A stretch of DNA of 35,263 nucleotides from a bacterium (lineage in GTDB: Bacteria > Arandabacterota > Arandabacteria > Arandabacterales > Arandabacteraceae): positions 46,106-81,368 of the forward strand of contig JALGZP010000010.1 of assembly GCA_025774845.1 (NCBI GenBank), given 5' to 3'. The notes beneath the pieces are model-generated. The model made no database searches and was not told where the DNA came from. It worked only from the letters and a program-made list of their open reading frames with translations. A program made the position numbers and the translations under genes. Shown piece by piece: positions 1-7,695 of this stretch. Within the stretch, counting starts at the first letter, position 1. Each line of letters begins with the position of its first letter.

Positions 1-516
1 ATTGAGCTTATTGTGGTCATGGCGGCCCGAACGCAGCTCGAAGTGGAGGTGTGGGGGTCCCGAGCCGGTGTCCCCGCTAAAGCCCAGGGTATCACCCGGG
101 AGAAACTTGAACACATTGGGCTCGAAGTACATTTCTACAGCGTATGCGCCTCTCAGATCCTGCTCCCTTTCGACCGAAGCCTCGATCCGGGGCGCGTACC
201 GGGAGAGATGTCCGTAGACCACCATCTTGCCATCACTCAACTGCGCATACAGAGCCTTGCCATAGCCCCCGTTCCAGATGCGAATCCTCCACACCCAGCA
301 CGTGTCGACCGCGAGAACGGGAACCCCGGTTACTCCGCCTGTTGAGAAGTCGATACCCGCATGCAGGTGACCGTCACGATAACTCCCGAATGACGATGTA
401 GGGCAGATGTCGACCGTAAGGGGCCTACTCAACCGTCCGGTAAGAGCAGATGTTGACAGGCAGACAGAGATCAGAAGAAACAGCAGGCCGACTCTTGCAG
501 GTGCACTTAATCCCAT
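1..516 (-). CDS. M23 family (LytM-like) metallopeptidase, 3' end cut by window edge
   Basis: The reading frame starts at an ATG at 516 and stays open to the left edge (172 codons visible). The first 24 residues look like a signal peptide: Arg at position 8, then a Leu/Val/Ile-rich core ending in STSA. The rest matches the LytM/M23 zinc endopeptidase fold. An HAGID motif supplies the first His and Asp ligands. An HLHFE motif near the visible C-terminus, preceded by GDTGSGPP, supplies the HxH pair. Members of this family cut peptidoglycan cross-bridges or act as catalytically active envelope regulators. GGAGG lies 3 nt before the ATG, which is closer than usual. A TTGACA promoter candidate lies just upstream. 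It is divergent from the PpiD-like gene. The family call is secure; the substrate and the missing C-terminus are not known. Confidence 0.85.
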   Translation of the reverse strand, partial: MGLSAPARVGLLFLLISVCLSTSALTGRLSRPLTVDICPTSSFGSYRDGHLHAGIDFSTGGVTGVPVLAVDTCWVWRIRIWNGGYGKALYAQLSDGKMVVYGHLSRYAPRIEASVEREQDLRGAYAVEMYFEPNVFKFLPGDTLGFSGDTGSGPPHLHFELRSGRHDHNKLN

Positions 517-536
517 GTTCCTCCAGCAGCCACCCC

Positions 537-566
537 AATGTACCACCACGCGGCCCACCCTGTCAA
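537..566 (-). promoter_or_regulatory. sigma70-like promoter candidate for the M23 peptidase gene
   Basis: On the minus strand a perfect TTGACA (561-566) is followed after 18 nt by TACATT (537-542, 4 of 6 consensus). Transcription would start near 530, leaving a short leader of about 14 nt that contains the GGAGG ribosome binding site. This is a sequence match only. Confidence 0.4.
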
Positions 567-609
567 CCCACCCCCTCGGGGTCAGGTCTTGAAAGTAAAC
601 GTTCTGATT

Positions 610-676
610 GCCGGCTTGCCTCCGGCCCGCCTTGCTCAGGAAAGGCATTCGCTTGCGTCCCGAAGGCCTGGCCGGC
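610..676. repeat. dispersed repeat, copy 1 (single half-unit)
   Basis: A 24-nt stretch at 630-653 recurs exactly at 16471-16494. The longer segment 610-676 also aligns, in inverted orientation, with about 16529-16596. That alignment includes a 16-nt exact block (624-639, CGGCCCGCCTTGCTCA) and a 12-nt exact block (647-658, CATTCGCTTGCG). By eye the match is roughly 80 percent over about 70 nt. This copy lies in the divergent gap between the M23 peptidase and the PpiD-like gene and looks like one arm of the palindrome seen in copy 2. Confidence 0.7.
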
Positions 677-772
677 TTTCCACTCGAGGCGGTGAGGAAA
701 AAGCGCTTGTAGTGCGGGGGCCGAGTTGTTAGTATGCTTTGAGTCAATTCACCATCAGGGAGGAACGGAGCA

Positions 773-2572
773 ATGCTTGCACAGCTGAGACAGAATACAA
801 AGATAATACTCTGGCTAGTTATCGTTGCCTTTGTCGGTTTGATATTCGTGGTCTGGGGCATGAACCTCAGAAGATCGGGCGGACCCGAGGCCGGCTACAT
901 CGGCAGAGTTGGCCGTGATCGTATAACCGTTGAAGAATACCGTAGTGAAGTCATGAATCAGCGGTCCGCCTACTACGAGTCTCAGGGCCAGAGACCCGGG
1001 ATGCAGGAGGAGAGAAACCTGGCTGACAGGGCCTGGGAGACCTTGGTCCAGCAGCATCTTCTCTGGAAAGAGGCCAACAAACATAACTTCATTGCCACCG
1101 ATGAAGAAGTCCTCATGGAACTTCAGACCAATCCGCCCGTATTCATAAGGACCCAGCCAATCTTCCTGACCGACAGCGTGTACGACCACTCGAAGTATAT
1201 AGCGGCTCTGGAAGACCCCGCTTATGACTTCAGCTTTCTTGAGACCTACATAAGAGCAACGCTACCGCTCCAGAAACTCCAGGAGTTCATAGGTTCGAGT
1301 GTCAGGGTCACGGATCAGGAGATCCGGCAGCTGTCAAGGATGCTCGAAGAACAGGTTACAATCTCCTATGTGATGGTGAATCCGGGAACCGATGTTAGAG
1401 AATCGATTCCTGACCCCACGGAGACCGAGCTGGAATCGTTCTACTCCGGCCGTATGGAAGACTTCAGAATACCCGAGAAACGGAAGGTGGCCTACATCGA
1501 GCTCCTGAAGCAGCCAAGTGCGGAGGATGAGAGATACGCCAGGGAAAAGATCGAGGAAGCACATGATCTGGTGGATGCAGGGGAGCTTTTCACTGAGATA
1601 GCCGCCGAGTATTCCGATGATTCCAGAACCGCGGCCGCAGGGGGCGATCTTGGCTGGATAGGCAGGGGCAGGTTGCCGGCAGTCCTTGATTCCGTCGCCT
1701 TCATTTTAGAGCCCGGGCAGATGAGCGACATCATAAAGACCGATCAGGGTTTCCATCTCCTCAAGCTGGACGAGACCCGTGAGGTTGATGGAGCTGAGGA
1801 ACGGAATTTGTCCTATATCCTCTCGAGGCTTGAGGCAAGCCCACTCACCATAGATCAGGTGGGTGCTCAGGCCGCCGAACTCGCAGAGGCGGCAGAGCGC
1901 AAAGGCGTTGAAGAGACCGCTGCCGAGAATGCGTATGAATTCGCTGAGTCCGAGGAGCTGGTGCCTGACCAGCTGTCTATGATGTATGGGATCGATCGTT
2001 CCAAGGCGGACCGTGTATTCGAAGCAACGCAGGATGCCGTGATCGGTCCTTTTGAGGGGTCGAATTCATTCTATATCTTCCAGGTGGTGGACATAATCAC
2101 CTCACGTATCCCCCCCCTTGAAGAGATACGTGACAATGTCACCCAGTCGTATTCCTTTGACCGGAAGCGCCAGATTGCACAGGAGATCGCCTCCGGTGTG
2201 GTCGGTGACCTCTCCCGGGGCGGGACTCTTGAGCAGGCAGCCGCAGGCCATGGTCTCGAGATAAGACAGTCACAACCCTTCACGAGAATGTCCCAGGTTC
2301 CGGGTATCGGAAGCGCTAATGCCGTAATCGCGCAGGCTTTCACGCTCAGCCCTTCGGCGACCAGCGATGTGCTCGAGCAGGGAGGTGTCTTCTACGTTAT
2401 CCGCGTAGACGAGCTGCAGGGTATTGATGAGGACCGATTCGAGACCAATTTCCAGAGTATCAAGATGTCGCTTCTCAATACCAAGCAGCAGGCATTCATG
2501 GGAACCTGGTATATGGGCTTAAGAGGTGCCACCGAGATCGAGGACTATCGCAGCCTCACCCCTACATATTGA
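773..2572 (+). CDS. ppiD: PpiD/SurA-like membrane-anchored peptidyl-prolyl isomerase
   Basis: The product is a 599-residue envelope foldase/chaperone of the SurA_N plus parvulin type, close in length to E. coli PpiD (623 aa). Residues about 11-29 form one membrane anchor after a short N-terminus (MLAQLRQNTK), so the bulk should be periplasmic. Residues 40-190 match the SurA_N-like helical chaperone region. Residues 234-335 match the PpiC rotamase domain (FRIPEKRKVAY at its start, GGDLGWIGRGR, then LEPGQMSDIIKTDQGFHLLKLDE). The remaining 260 residues resemble the C-terminal part of PpiD-like proteins. GGAGG 9 nt before the ATG supports the start. In this family the isomerase activity is sometimes weak or absent, so a holdase role for outgoing proteins is equally possible. 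It converges on tatA. Confidence 0.88.
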   Translation: MLAQLRQNTKIILWLVIVAFVGLIFVVWGMNLRRSGGPEAGYIGRVGRDRITVEEYRSEVMNQRSAYYESQGQRPGMQEERNLADRAWETLVQQHLLWKEANKHNFIATDEEVLMELQTNPPVFIRTQPIFLTDSVYDHSKYIAALEDPAYDFSFLETYIRATLPLQKLQEFIGSSVRVTDQEIRQLSRMLEEQVTISYVMVNPGTDVRESIPDPTETELESFYSGRMEDFRIPEKRKVAYIELLKQPSAEDERYAREKIEEAHDLVDAGELFTEIAAEYSDDSRTAAAGGDLGWIGRGRLPAVLDSVAFILEPGQMSDIIKTDQGFHLLKLDETREVDGAEERNLSYILSRLEASPLTIDQVGAQAAELAEAAERKGVEETAAENAYEFAESEELVPDQLSMMYGIDRSKADRVFEATQDAVIGPFEGSNSFYIFQVVDIITSRIPPLEEIRDNVTQSYSFDRKRQIAQEIASGVVGDLSRGGTLEQAAAGHGLEIRQSQPFTRMSQVPGIGSANAVIAQAFTLSPSATSDVLEQGGVFYVIRVDELQGIDEDRFETNFQSIKMSLLNTKQQAFMGTWYMGLRGATEIEDYRSLTPTY

Positions 2573-2685
2573 TCCAGCCCGACATCGCCGCCAAAGAATC
2601 CTTTGCAGCGAATCTGAGCATGAGGAAATAGAAGCACCTCGTGGGCGACCGTCAGGAAATCGTGCATGTCTGAGGGTTGGGAGGA
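2573..2685. other. convergent intergenic gap (ppiD-like / tatA)
   Basis: These 113 nt lie between two genes that end toward each other. I looked for a shared bidirectional terminator and found only a short AAAG/CTTT inverted match near 2595-2606, with no GC-rich stem followed by a T run. Termination here is probably not a classical intrinsic hairpin. Confidence 0.4.
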
Positions 2686-2892
2686 TCAGCCGGCCCGGTT
2701 GGAGCCGCTGTCGGGCGGGTCGATCGAGGTGTTCTTATCGATCTCGTCTTTTATCTGCTTGACGGCCTTTCTTATCTCCCGGGTGGCCTTGCCCAGCGCG
2801 CGGGCGAACTCCGGAATACGCTTCGACCCAAAGAGGATGAGTACAACAAGGACAACAAGGAGTATCTCCGAACCGCCTATACCACTGAACAT
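2686..2892 (-). CDS. tatA: Sec-independent translocase subunit TatA/TatE
   Basis: This 68-residue protein has the whole TatA layout. A short N-terminus (MFSGIGGSE, with the conserved polar residue before the membrane helix) leads into one hydrophobic helix (ILLVVLVVLIL). The FG hinge (LFGSKRIPEFAR) follows, then an amphipathic helix rich in Arg/Lys and Glu, and a polar acidic tail. TatA oligomers form the passage for folded proteins carrying twin-arginine signals. The ATG lies 1 nt after the stop of the LytR_C gene, and GGAGG sits inside that gene's end, so the two are probably co-translated. It is the last gene of the long left operon. TatC and TatB are not in the window. Confidence 0.93.
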   Translation of the reverse strand: MFSGIGGSEILLVVLVVLILFGSKRIPEFARALGKATREIRKAVKQIKDEIDKNTSIDPPDSGSNRAG

Positions 2893-2893
2893 C

Positions 2894-3286
2894 TTATCTG
2901 ATCCCTCCGGCCAGATCGTTCCCGACCACGACCGTCACATCCACAAAGAACGCGCTGCTTACCTGGTAGATAACGCCGCTTCCCGGCAGTACGGAGGCGA
3001 CCGTATGAGCTTTGCTTCTGTCCCCCGACCGGTCCACGACGAGTGTCTCCCGGTGGTCGAAGTCATCCGCGTTACCGACAAACATGACGTCGCAACCCTG
3101 ATCGACGAGTACCTCGCCGACTTCACGGGCTATGCCCCCAACACCACAACCGTTTAAGACCTCAACAACGATCGGGACCTCGCACACGCTCCCCTGGCTC
3201 CCCGTCTGTGACAGGGTTGTCCAGGCGAAATAGATCACAATTATCGCAAGGCCCAGCATCACCGCTTTGACCAGAGCCCATGTCAT
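2894..3286 (-). CDS. membrane-anchored LytR_C domain protein
   Basis: The product has 130 residues starting MTWALVKAV. A longer open frame runs upstream but overlaps the HIT gene in an implausible, Arg-rich stretch. The ATG at 3286 overlaps the HIT stop codon as ATGA, which decides the start. One N-terminal membrane helix (about residues 5-24, LVKAVMLGLAIIVIYFAW) is followed by a domain matching the LytR_C family: VEVLNGCGVGGIAREVGEVL, then a strand-helix pattern ending FFVDVTVVVGND. LytR_C is found C-terminal to LytR-CpsA-Psr enzymes and also alone, and its exact role is unclear. An envelope protein facing the periplasm is the most that can be said. Confidence 0.75.
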   Translation of the reverse strand: MTWALVKAVMLGLAIIVIYFAWTTLSQTGSQGSVCEVPIVVEVLNGCGVGGIAREVGEVLVDQGCDVMFVGNADDFDHRETLVVDRSGDRSKAHTVASVLPGSGVIYQVSSAFFVDVTVVVGNDLAGGIR

Positions 3287-3777
3287 CGGTCTGAATCGAG
3301 CCCGTTCCCGGCCTCGAGGATCTTGCTGTAGGTGTCTGCCAGGGTCTCCGGCATCACCTTTACCTCGGACAGAACGGGCATGAAATTGGAGTCCCCTTCC
3401 CAGCGAGGGACTATGTGCATATGAACATGGCCGGGAAAGCCTGCACCCGCACACTTGCCTATGTTCATACCGATATTGAAGCCATCGGGATTGAGCGCGC
3501 GTCTCAGGATCTTCTCGCTCCACGCCACGAGATCCATCAACTCACACGCTTCAGCCTCGGAGAGATCGCTCACACAGTTCGTATGCCTGTAAGGTGCGAC
3601 CATAAGGTGCCCGGTCGTATATGGATACAGATTCATGATCACATATGCGAGTTTGCCTCGCCGCACTATGAAGGTGTCCTTGTCCGAATCGGATTCGACC
3701 TTCTTGCAGAATATGCAGTCGCTACTGTCGGCGTTTTCTATGTATTCCATTCTCCAACCCGCGCTTATTATCTTCAT
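3283..3777 (-). CDS. HIT family nucleotide hydrolase/transferase
   Basis: The product has 164 residues. The histidine triad HVHMH lies at 117-121, followed by IVPRW. An N-terminal CIFC pair at 21-24 is the usual half of a structural zinc site in this family. The pattern resembles the bacterial Ap4A phosphorylase/AMP-hydrolase-like HIT group. These enzymes act on nucleoside phosphate bonds through a covalent nucleotidyl-His intermediate. The substrate cannot be read from sequence. The ATG at 3777 has GGGAG 9 nt upstream and overlaps the panC-glmU gene by 56 nt. An alternative ATG at 3750 has GGAG only 2 nt away. The downstream LytR_C gene starts in its stop codon. Confidence 0.88.
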   Translation of the reverse strand: MKIISAGWRMEYIENADSSDCIFCKKVESDSDKDTFIVRRGKLAYVIMNLYPYTTGHLMVAPYRHTNCVSDLSEAEACELMDLVAWSEKILRRALNPDGFNIGMNIGKCAGAGFPGHVHMHIVPRWEGDSNFMPVLSEVKVMPETLADTYSKILEAGNGLDSDR

Positions 3778-5395
3778 TCTTCTGTCTCCCGGAGTAAATC
3801 TTCCTCACCGCGTTGAGTTCCGCAGCAGTGTTAACCCCGAATCCCTCGGTGTGATCATCGATCAGAACCGCTTCGACGCGTCCCCCTCGAGACCTGATGG
3901 ACTGTATCGAATCCGGCAGATAGTACTCCATCTGGACATTGCTTGCCGTCAGAGTGAGAAGTGAATCAAACAGAGGTCCCGCCTTGAAGCAATAGAGGCC
4001 GACGTTTATCTCACTGATCTTCCGCACCTCCCTGTCGGCATCACGCTCCTCCACGATCTTTACAAACGCCCCCTTCTGATTCCTCACGATCCGACCGTAG
4101 CCGCGTGCATCGGGTACCGATACCGTTGCAAAAGTGATGGCGTTGCTGTGCCTGGCGTGCTGGGCGAGCAGCCGTTTCACCGTCGACGCCCGTACGAGCG
4201 GAACGTCACCCGAAAGCACCAGGATGTCCCCGGAAAAACCCGCAAGCAGAGGATAGACCTGCAGTACCGCGTGGCCTGTGCCTCTCTGGACGTCCTGTCT
4301 TACCGTACCTACCCGCAGCTTCTTCATAAGCGGTTGGAGTTTCTCGCTCTTGTGGCCGACTATCGCGAAAACATCCTTTACCCCCGCGGCCCTCGAGGCT
4401 CGAACCACGTGTTCGACCATCGGCACTCCACCTATCTCATGGAGTAGTTTCGGTCTCGGCGATTTCATCCGCTTCCCCTCGCCTGCAGCGAGTATCACGC
4501 ATACGGTGCCGCGCTTCTGGCGGCCCCGCGAACGGCGGCCAACGCGTGAGTCCACGGCGATATTGTCTATCAACCGGGCCCGCCCGACCAGAGCGGCAAC
4601 AGCGATCCGTGCTTCGGAATCAACATAGCGGATGTCATCAAGTGAGACGGGATCGACGACGGCGGCATACTCGACCTTTGTGACCCCGCTATCCACCAGG
4701 AGCGACATGATGCGGTCTTTGATCACATGGGAACGGCGTTCTCCGCTTGCGACGAGCAGTCTGGCAAGCTCAAGCGACCTGAAAAGTGAAGTGGCAATCC
4801 CTCTCTCTTCCTCCGAAAGGTATGCATTCCGGGAACTCAGAGCCAAACCGTCCTTGTCCCGTACGGTCGTCACACCGACGATCTCCACGGGGAGCCCGAG
4901 ATCACCGACCATCCGCTTAATGATCACCAGCTGCTGGTAGTCTTTCTCACCGAAGAAAGCCTTATCAGGCATGACGGCCAGCAACAGTTTAAGTACAACC
5001 ACACACACGCCGTCAAAATGGTCCGGTCTCGTCAAACCGCAGAGCTTGCCCCGTAGATCGTCGACACCCACCGACGTCCCGAAGTCCCGCGGATAGACCT
5101 CCCGCACAGAGGGGACGAAGATCAGATCGCAGCCGTATCGTGCGAGAAGACGCTTATCCCGTCGAAGATCCTTTGGATAACGGTCGAGGTCCTCGGCAGG
5201 TCCGAATTGCTTCGGGTTCACAAAGATGCTGACGACCACAACATCACAGGTACGCCGGCACTCCTCAACGAGCGCCAGGTGGCCGTCATGCAGGTAGCCC
5301 ATTGTCGGGACAAAACCGATGGACTTGCCCTTCTTCCTGGCCCTGGCGAGCTCCCGTCTCAGGTCACCGGTCTTTCTTATTGTCTTTAGCATCAT
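3722..5395 (-). CDS. panC: pantothenate synthetase fused to GlmU-type uridylyltransferase domain
   Basis: One uninterrupted frame of 557 residues holds two enzymes. Residues 1-281 are a complete PanC (pantoate plus beta-alanine to pantothenate): PTMGYLHDGHL at 30-40, FVNPKQFGP at 58-66, EKDYQQL near 150, LALSSRNAYL near 185, and the normal PanC end RARLIDN. After a basic linker of about 15 residues (RRSRGRQKRG), residues 297-545 match the N-terminal uridylyltransferase of GlmU: ILAAGEGKRM, PKLLHEIGG, QRGTGHAV, LVLSGDVPL, GYGRIVR, EINVGLYCF, EYYLPDSI and FGVNTAAEL. GlmU is normally about 450 residues with a C-terminal left-handed beta-helix acetyltransferase. That half is missing here, and the frame ends within about 25 residues. 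No in-frame ATG with a ribosome binding site separates the halves. It overlaps panB by 32 nt, as expected for a pan operon. The reason for coupling the two activities is unknown. Confidence 0.88.
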   Translation of the reverse strand: MMLKTIRKTGDLRRELARARKKGKSIGFVPTMGYLHDGHLALVEECRRTCDVVVVSIFVNPKQFGPAEDLDRYPKDLRRDKRLLARYGCDLIFVPSVREVYPRDFGTSVGVDDLRGKLCGLTRPDHFDGVCVVVLKLLLAVMPDKAFFGEKDYQQLVIIKRMVGDLGLPVEIVGVTTVRDKDGLALSSRNAYLSEEERGIATSLFRSLELARLLVASGERRSHVIKDRIMSLLVDSGVTKVEYAAVVDPVSLDDIRYVDSEARIAVAALVGRARLIDNIAVDSRVGRRSRGRQKRGTVCVILAAGEGKRMKSPRPKLLHEIGGVPMVEHVVRASRAAGVKDVFAIVGHKSEKLQPLMKKLRVGTVRQDVQRGTGHAVLQVYPLLAGFSGDILVLSGDVPLVRASTVKRLLAQHARHSNAITFATVSVPDARGYGRIVRNQKGAFVKIVEERDADREVRKISEINVGLYCFKAGPLFDSLLTLTASNVQMEYYLPDSIQSIRSRGGRVEAVLIDDHTEGFGVNTAAELNAVRKIYSGRQKNEDNKRGLENGIHRKRRQ

Positions 5396-6197
5396 CGTAG
5401 CTTTCGTCGAGGGAAGGGAATGCTCCCGTTCTCACATCCCCTACATATCCCGACAGGGCTTTGAGGATGTCCGGTTTGAGATCCGCGTATTTCCTTACGA
5501 ACTTCGGAACGTAACCGTCATAGAGGCCCAGGATATCGTGACAGACAAGGACCTGCCCGTCACAATGCGGTCCCGCACCTATTCCGATCGTGGGTATGCT
5601 CAGCTTCTCGGTTATCTCCTTGGCCAGTTTCCAGGGCACTCCTTCGAGCACTATGGCAAAACATCCGGCCTCCTCGAGTGCGAGCGCATCGTCGATGATC
5701 GCCTCACGTCCCCTGCCGGTCTTGCCCTGAACCTTGTACCCGCCGAACCTTCTTATAGCCTGCGGGGTGAGCCCGATATGACCCATGACCGGTATCTTGG
5801 CATCGCCGATAGCCTTTGCAGTCGACGCCCTGCAGATGCCGCCCTCTATCTTGACAGCGTCCGCACCGCCTTCCTTTATCATCCTTCCCGCATTCCTGAG
5901 CGCTTCTGACGGAGACACCTGGAAAGACATAAAGGGCATGTCCGCAATGACCAGGGCTGCGGGTTTGGCTCTTGATACGGCTTTTACGTGACAAAGCATC
6001 TCGTCCATGGTAACCGGGAGCGTGGTTTCGTATCCGAGTATGACCATGCCCAGCGTGTCCCCGACCAGGATGATATCGATACCGGCCTGATCGGCCAGCC
6101 TGGCGGTAGGATAATCATAGACTGAGAGCATGGCGATCCGTTTGCCCTTGCGTTTCATCGCCATTACGACGGGGACTGTGACCTTTTTTCTCTCCAT
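5364..6197 (-). CDS. panB: 3-methyl-2-oxobutanoate hydroxymethyltransferase
   Basis: PanB makes ketopantoate from alpha-ketoisovalerate using methylenetetrahydrofolate, the first committed step toward pantothenate and CoA. From the ATG at 6197 the protein has 277 residues, typical for the family. It shows the PanB signature blocks: AMLSVYDYPTARLADQAGID, LVGDTLGMV, DMPFMSFQVS, KIEGG, PVMGHIGLTPQ, FGGYKVQGK, LEGVP, IGIGAG and DGQVLVCHDILG. An upstream ATG at 6272 would add 25 atypical residues inside the kinase gene. The chosen ATG follows the kinase stop by 1 nt and has GGAGGG about 11 nt upstream. The next gene, panC, overlaps its end, so the two pathway enzymes are co-translated. The nearby folate genes fit its cofactor need, though that link is inference. 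Confidence 0.95.
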   Translation of the reverse strand: MERKKVTVPVVMAMKRKGKRIAMLSVYDYPTARLADQAGIDIILVGDTLGMVILGYETTLPVTMDEMLCHVKAVSRAKPAALVIADMPFMSFQVSPSEALRNAGRMIKEGGADAVKIEGGICRASTAKAIGDAKIPVMGHIGLTPQAIRRFGGYKVQGKTGRGREAIIDDALALEEAGCFAIVLEGVPWKLAKEITEKLSIPTIGIGAGPHCDGQVLVCHDILGLYDGYVPKFVRKYADLKPDILKALSGYVGDVRTGAFPSLDESYDDAKDNKKDR

Positions 6198-6198
6198 G

Positions 6199-6837
6199 CT
6201 AGTCCGACCCTCCCCTGTAATACATCGTGCCACGTTTGTGGGTATTGATCGTTTCGATGAGCCTGTCGACATGCGATTGTGAGGCCGGCAGATCGAGTGA
6301 ATCGGTATTCACCATCACAAGCGGCGTCTCGTCATAGTGGAAGAAGAAATGGTTGTAGGCCCGGTTAAGGGTTTCTATGTAATCCCGTGGCATGTTCTTC
6401 TCAAACGGTCTCCCGCGTTTATGGATTCTGTCCATAAGTACATCCGTGCCGGCCTGCAAGTAGACCACGATGTCCGGCCGGGCTATGTCCCTCTCCAGTA
6501 TCTTCACGAGTTTCTCATACAGCATAAGCTCATCGTCGTTGAGATTGATGTATGCGAATATCCGGTCCTTCGCGAAAATATAATCACTTATGACCCGCTG
6601 TGCAAAGAGACTTGCCTGCGCGAGCTCGATCTGCTGTCTGTATCTTGAAAGGAGAAAGAATATCTGGGTCTGGAAGGCGTAACTGCGCATATCATCATAG
6701 AAGTTCTTCAGGAACGGGTTTTCCTCAACCTCTTCAACCTGAAGCTGGGCGCCGAGCTTTTCAGAAAAAATCGTGGCAAGCGTCGTTTTACCGACGCCGA
6801 TCACGCCCTCGATCGCTATGTATCCAGGTTCCGCCAT
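6199..6837 (-). CDS. deoxynucleoside kinase (COG1428 type)
   Basis: The product has 212 residues. Residues 5-19 hold the P-loop (GYIAIEGVIGVGKTT). The family block SDYIFAKDRIFAYINLNDDEL is present, followed by LYEKL. The arginine-rich lid (DRIHKRGRPFE) is followed by YIETLNRAYNHFF. This group of bacterial kinases phosphorylates deoxyadenosine, deoxyguanosine or deoxycytidine in salvage of dNTP precursors. Which base is preferred cannot be decided here. The ATG at 6837 has GGGGAG 7 nt upstream and overlaps the end of folK by 22 nt. A folK-kinase pairing is familiar in other bacteria, including cases where the two are fused. It is cytoplasmic. Confidence 0.88.
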   Translation of the reverse strand: MAEPGYIAIEGVIGVGKTTLATIFSEKLGAQLQVEEVEENPFLKNFYDDMRSYAFQTQIFFLLSRYRQQIELAQASLFAQRVISDYIFAKDRIFAYINLNDDELMLYEKLVKILERDIARPDIVVYLQAGTDVLMDRIHKRGRPFEKNMPRDYIETLNRAYNHFFFHYDETPLVMVNTDSLDLPASQSHVDRLIETINTHKRGTMYYRGGSD

Positions 6838-7310
6838 GAGATCTCCCCGCTCTCCTCGATCTCTTCAAGATAACCCCTCACACACCGTCCCGTCAAAGGA
6901 TGAACAAGATCCGGTGCTATCTCCGCGAGAGGCGCCAGAACGAATGCACGTTCGCAGATATGGGGATGTGGGATGCTGAGGTCCTCCTCATTTATGACCT
7001 CACTACCATAGAGGAGTATATCGATGTCGATCCGTCTCGGGCCCCACCTGGCGCCCTCCTCTCTTCCCAGCTCCCGCTCGATGCTCTTGACCCTTGTAAG
7101 CAGTTCCTTCGGGCTTAAGCGGGTGTCCACCTCCGCCACGGCATTGACGAAGTCTGGCTGGTCTTTGTTACCCCAGGGTCTGGTCTCGTACATACCGGAC
7201 AGCCGTGTTACCACGGTGTCTCCCTCACGATTGATACAGGCAACCGCTCTTGTTATCATGCCTATCCTGTCACTGACGTTGCTTCCGAGCCCCAGGTAAC
7301 ACTGAACCAA
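6816..7310 (-). CDS. folK: 2-amino-4-hydroxy-6-hydroxymethyldihydropteridine diphosphokinase (HPPK)
   Basis: The enzyme transfers pyrophosphate from ATP to the pterin made by FolB, ahead of dihydropteroate synthesis. The signature RWGPRRIDIDILLYG and the N-terminal YLGLGSN, ETRPWGNKDQPDFVNAV and IPHPHICERAFVLAPL blocks are all present. I prefer the TTG at 7310 (164 aa): it follows the folB stop by 4 nt, has GAGG 9 nt upstream, and gives the usual short N-terminus (VQCYLGLGSN). A GTG at 7325 would add 5 residues but has a poor ribosome binding site. It lies between folB and the deoxynucleoside kinase. Confidence 0.93.
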   Translation of the reverse strand: MVQCYLGLGSNVSDRIGMITRAVACINREGDTVVTRLSGMYETRPWGNKDQPDFVNAVAEVDTRLSPKELLTRVKSIERELGREEGARWGPRRIDIDILLYGSEVINEEDLSIPHPHICERAFVLAPLAEIAPDLVHPLTGRCVRGYLEEIEESGEISWRNLDT

Positions 7311-7314
7311 TGCC

Positions 7315-7695
7315 CTAATCCTCACGAAAACGCTTGATCTCTACTGCAACCGACGCCACCCCGGTAGCGATCGGGAGGTTGACCTTCTTCACCCTGACCA
7401 CGATCTCGACCGGGCAGAACTTCTCAAGGACCTTGGCGGCGATATCCGCGGCAAGACTCTCAAGAAGAAGAAACTCCTCATCACCGGCTATCTTCTCCAC
7501 AAGGGTGCATACCGCTTCGTAGTTTACCGTCTTGCGGAGATCATCACCGGCTATCGCGTCTTTAAGATCCAGGTACAGCTCAAGATCTATGATCAGCCGC
7601 TGGCCTACCTGCCGTTCGGCTTCATCAACACCGTGGTGACCGAGCACATTGATGCCCTCGATCTTTATCTTGTCAAGTCCGCTCACGTCATCCAA
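7315..7695 (-). CDS. folB: dihydroneopterin aldolase
   Basis: FolB cleaves 7,8-dihydroneopterin to 6-hydroxymethyl-7,8-dihydropterin, the substrate of FolK encoded next. The 126-residue product has the family marks: IKIEGINVLGHHGVDEAER near the N-terminus, the VNYEAV block, LLLESLA before the conserved helix, and VRVKKVNLPI with the catalytic lysine region. The start is TTG at 7695: GAGGT lies 9 nt upstream, while the next candidate (GTG at 7686) sits too far from it. It overlaps the aminotransferase stop by 13 nt, so translation is probably coupled. Confidence 0.93.
   Translation of the reverse strand: MDDVSGLDKIKIEGINVLGHHGVDEAERQVGQRLIIDLELYLDLKDAIAGDDLRKTVNYEAVCTLVEKIAGDEEFLLLESLAADIAAKVLEKFCPVEIVVRVKKVNLPIATGVASVAVEIKRFRED

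Larger units (their letters stand above)
517..772. other. divergent intergenic region (M23 peptidase / ppiD-like)
   Basis: This 256-nt gap holds the minus-strand promoter candidate for the M23 gene, a small C/G hairpin around 570-582, repeat copy 1, and the leader of the PpiD-like gene. A weak plus-strand promoter (TTGTAG at 707-712, 17 nt, TAGTAT at 730-735) could serve the latter. Open frames crossing the region resemble no protein and lack good ribosome binding sites. Confidence 0.6.

Noticed and set aside
35-760. Plus-strand frames across the left edge
   Set aside because: The minus strand holds a signal peptide and a complete M23 motif set in one frame, so the plus frames are shadows or intergenic.
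2595-2606. Short inverted AAAG/CTTT match after the PpiD-like gene as a terminator
   Set aside because: Four base pairs with no GC stem or T run is not enough for an intrinsic terminator.
3287-3523. Upstream extension of the LytR_C protein by 79 residues
   Set aside because: It would overlap the catalytic part of the HIT gene and is Arg-rich; the ATGA overlap at 3283-3286 gives a clean start.
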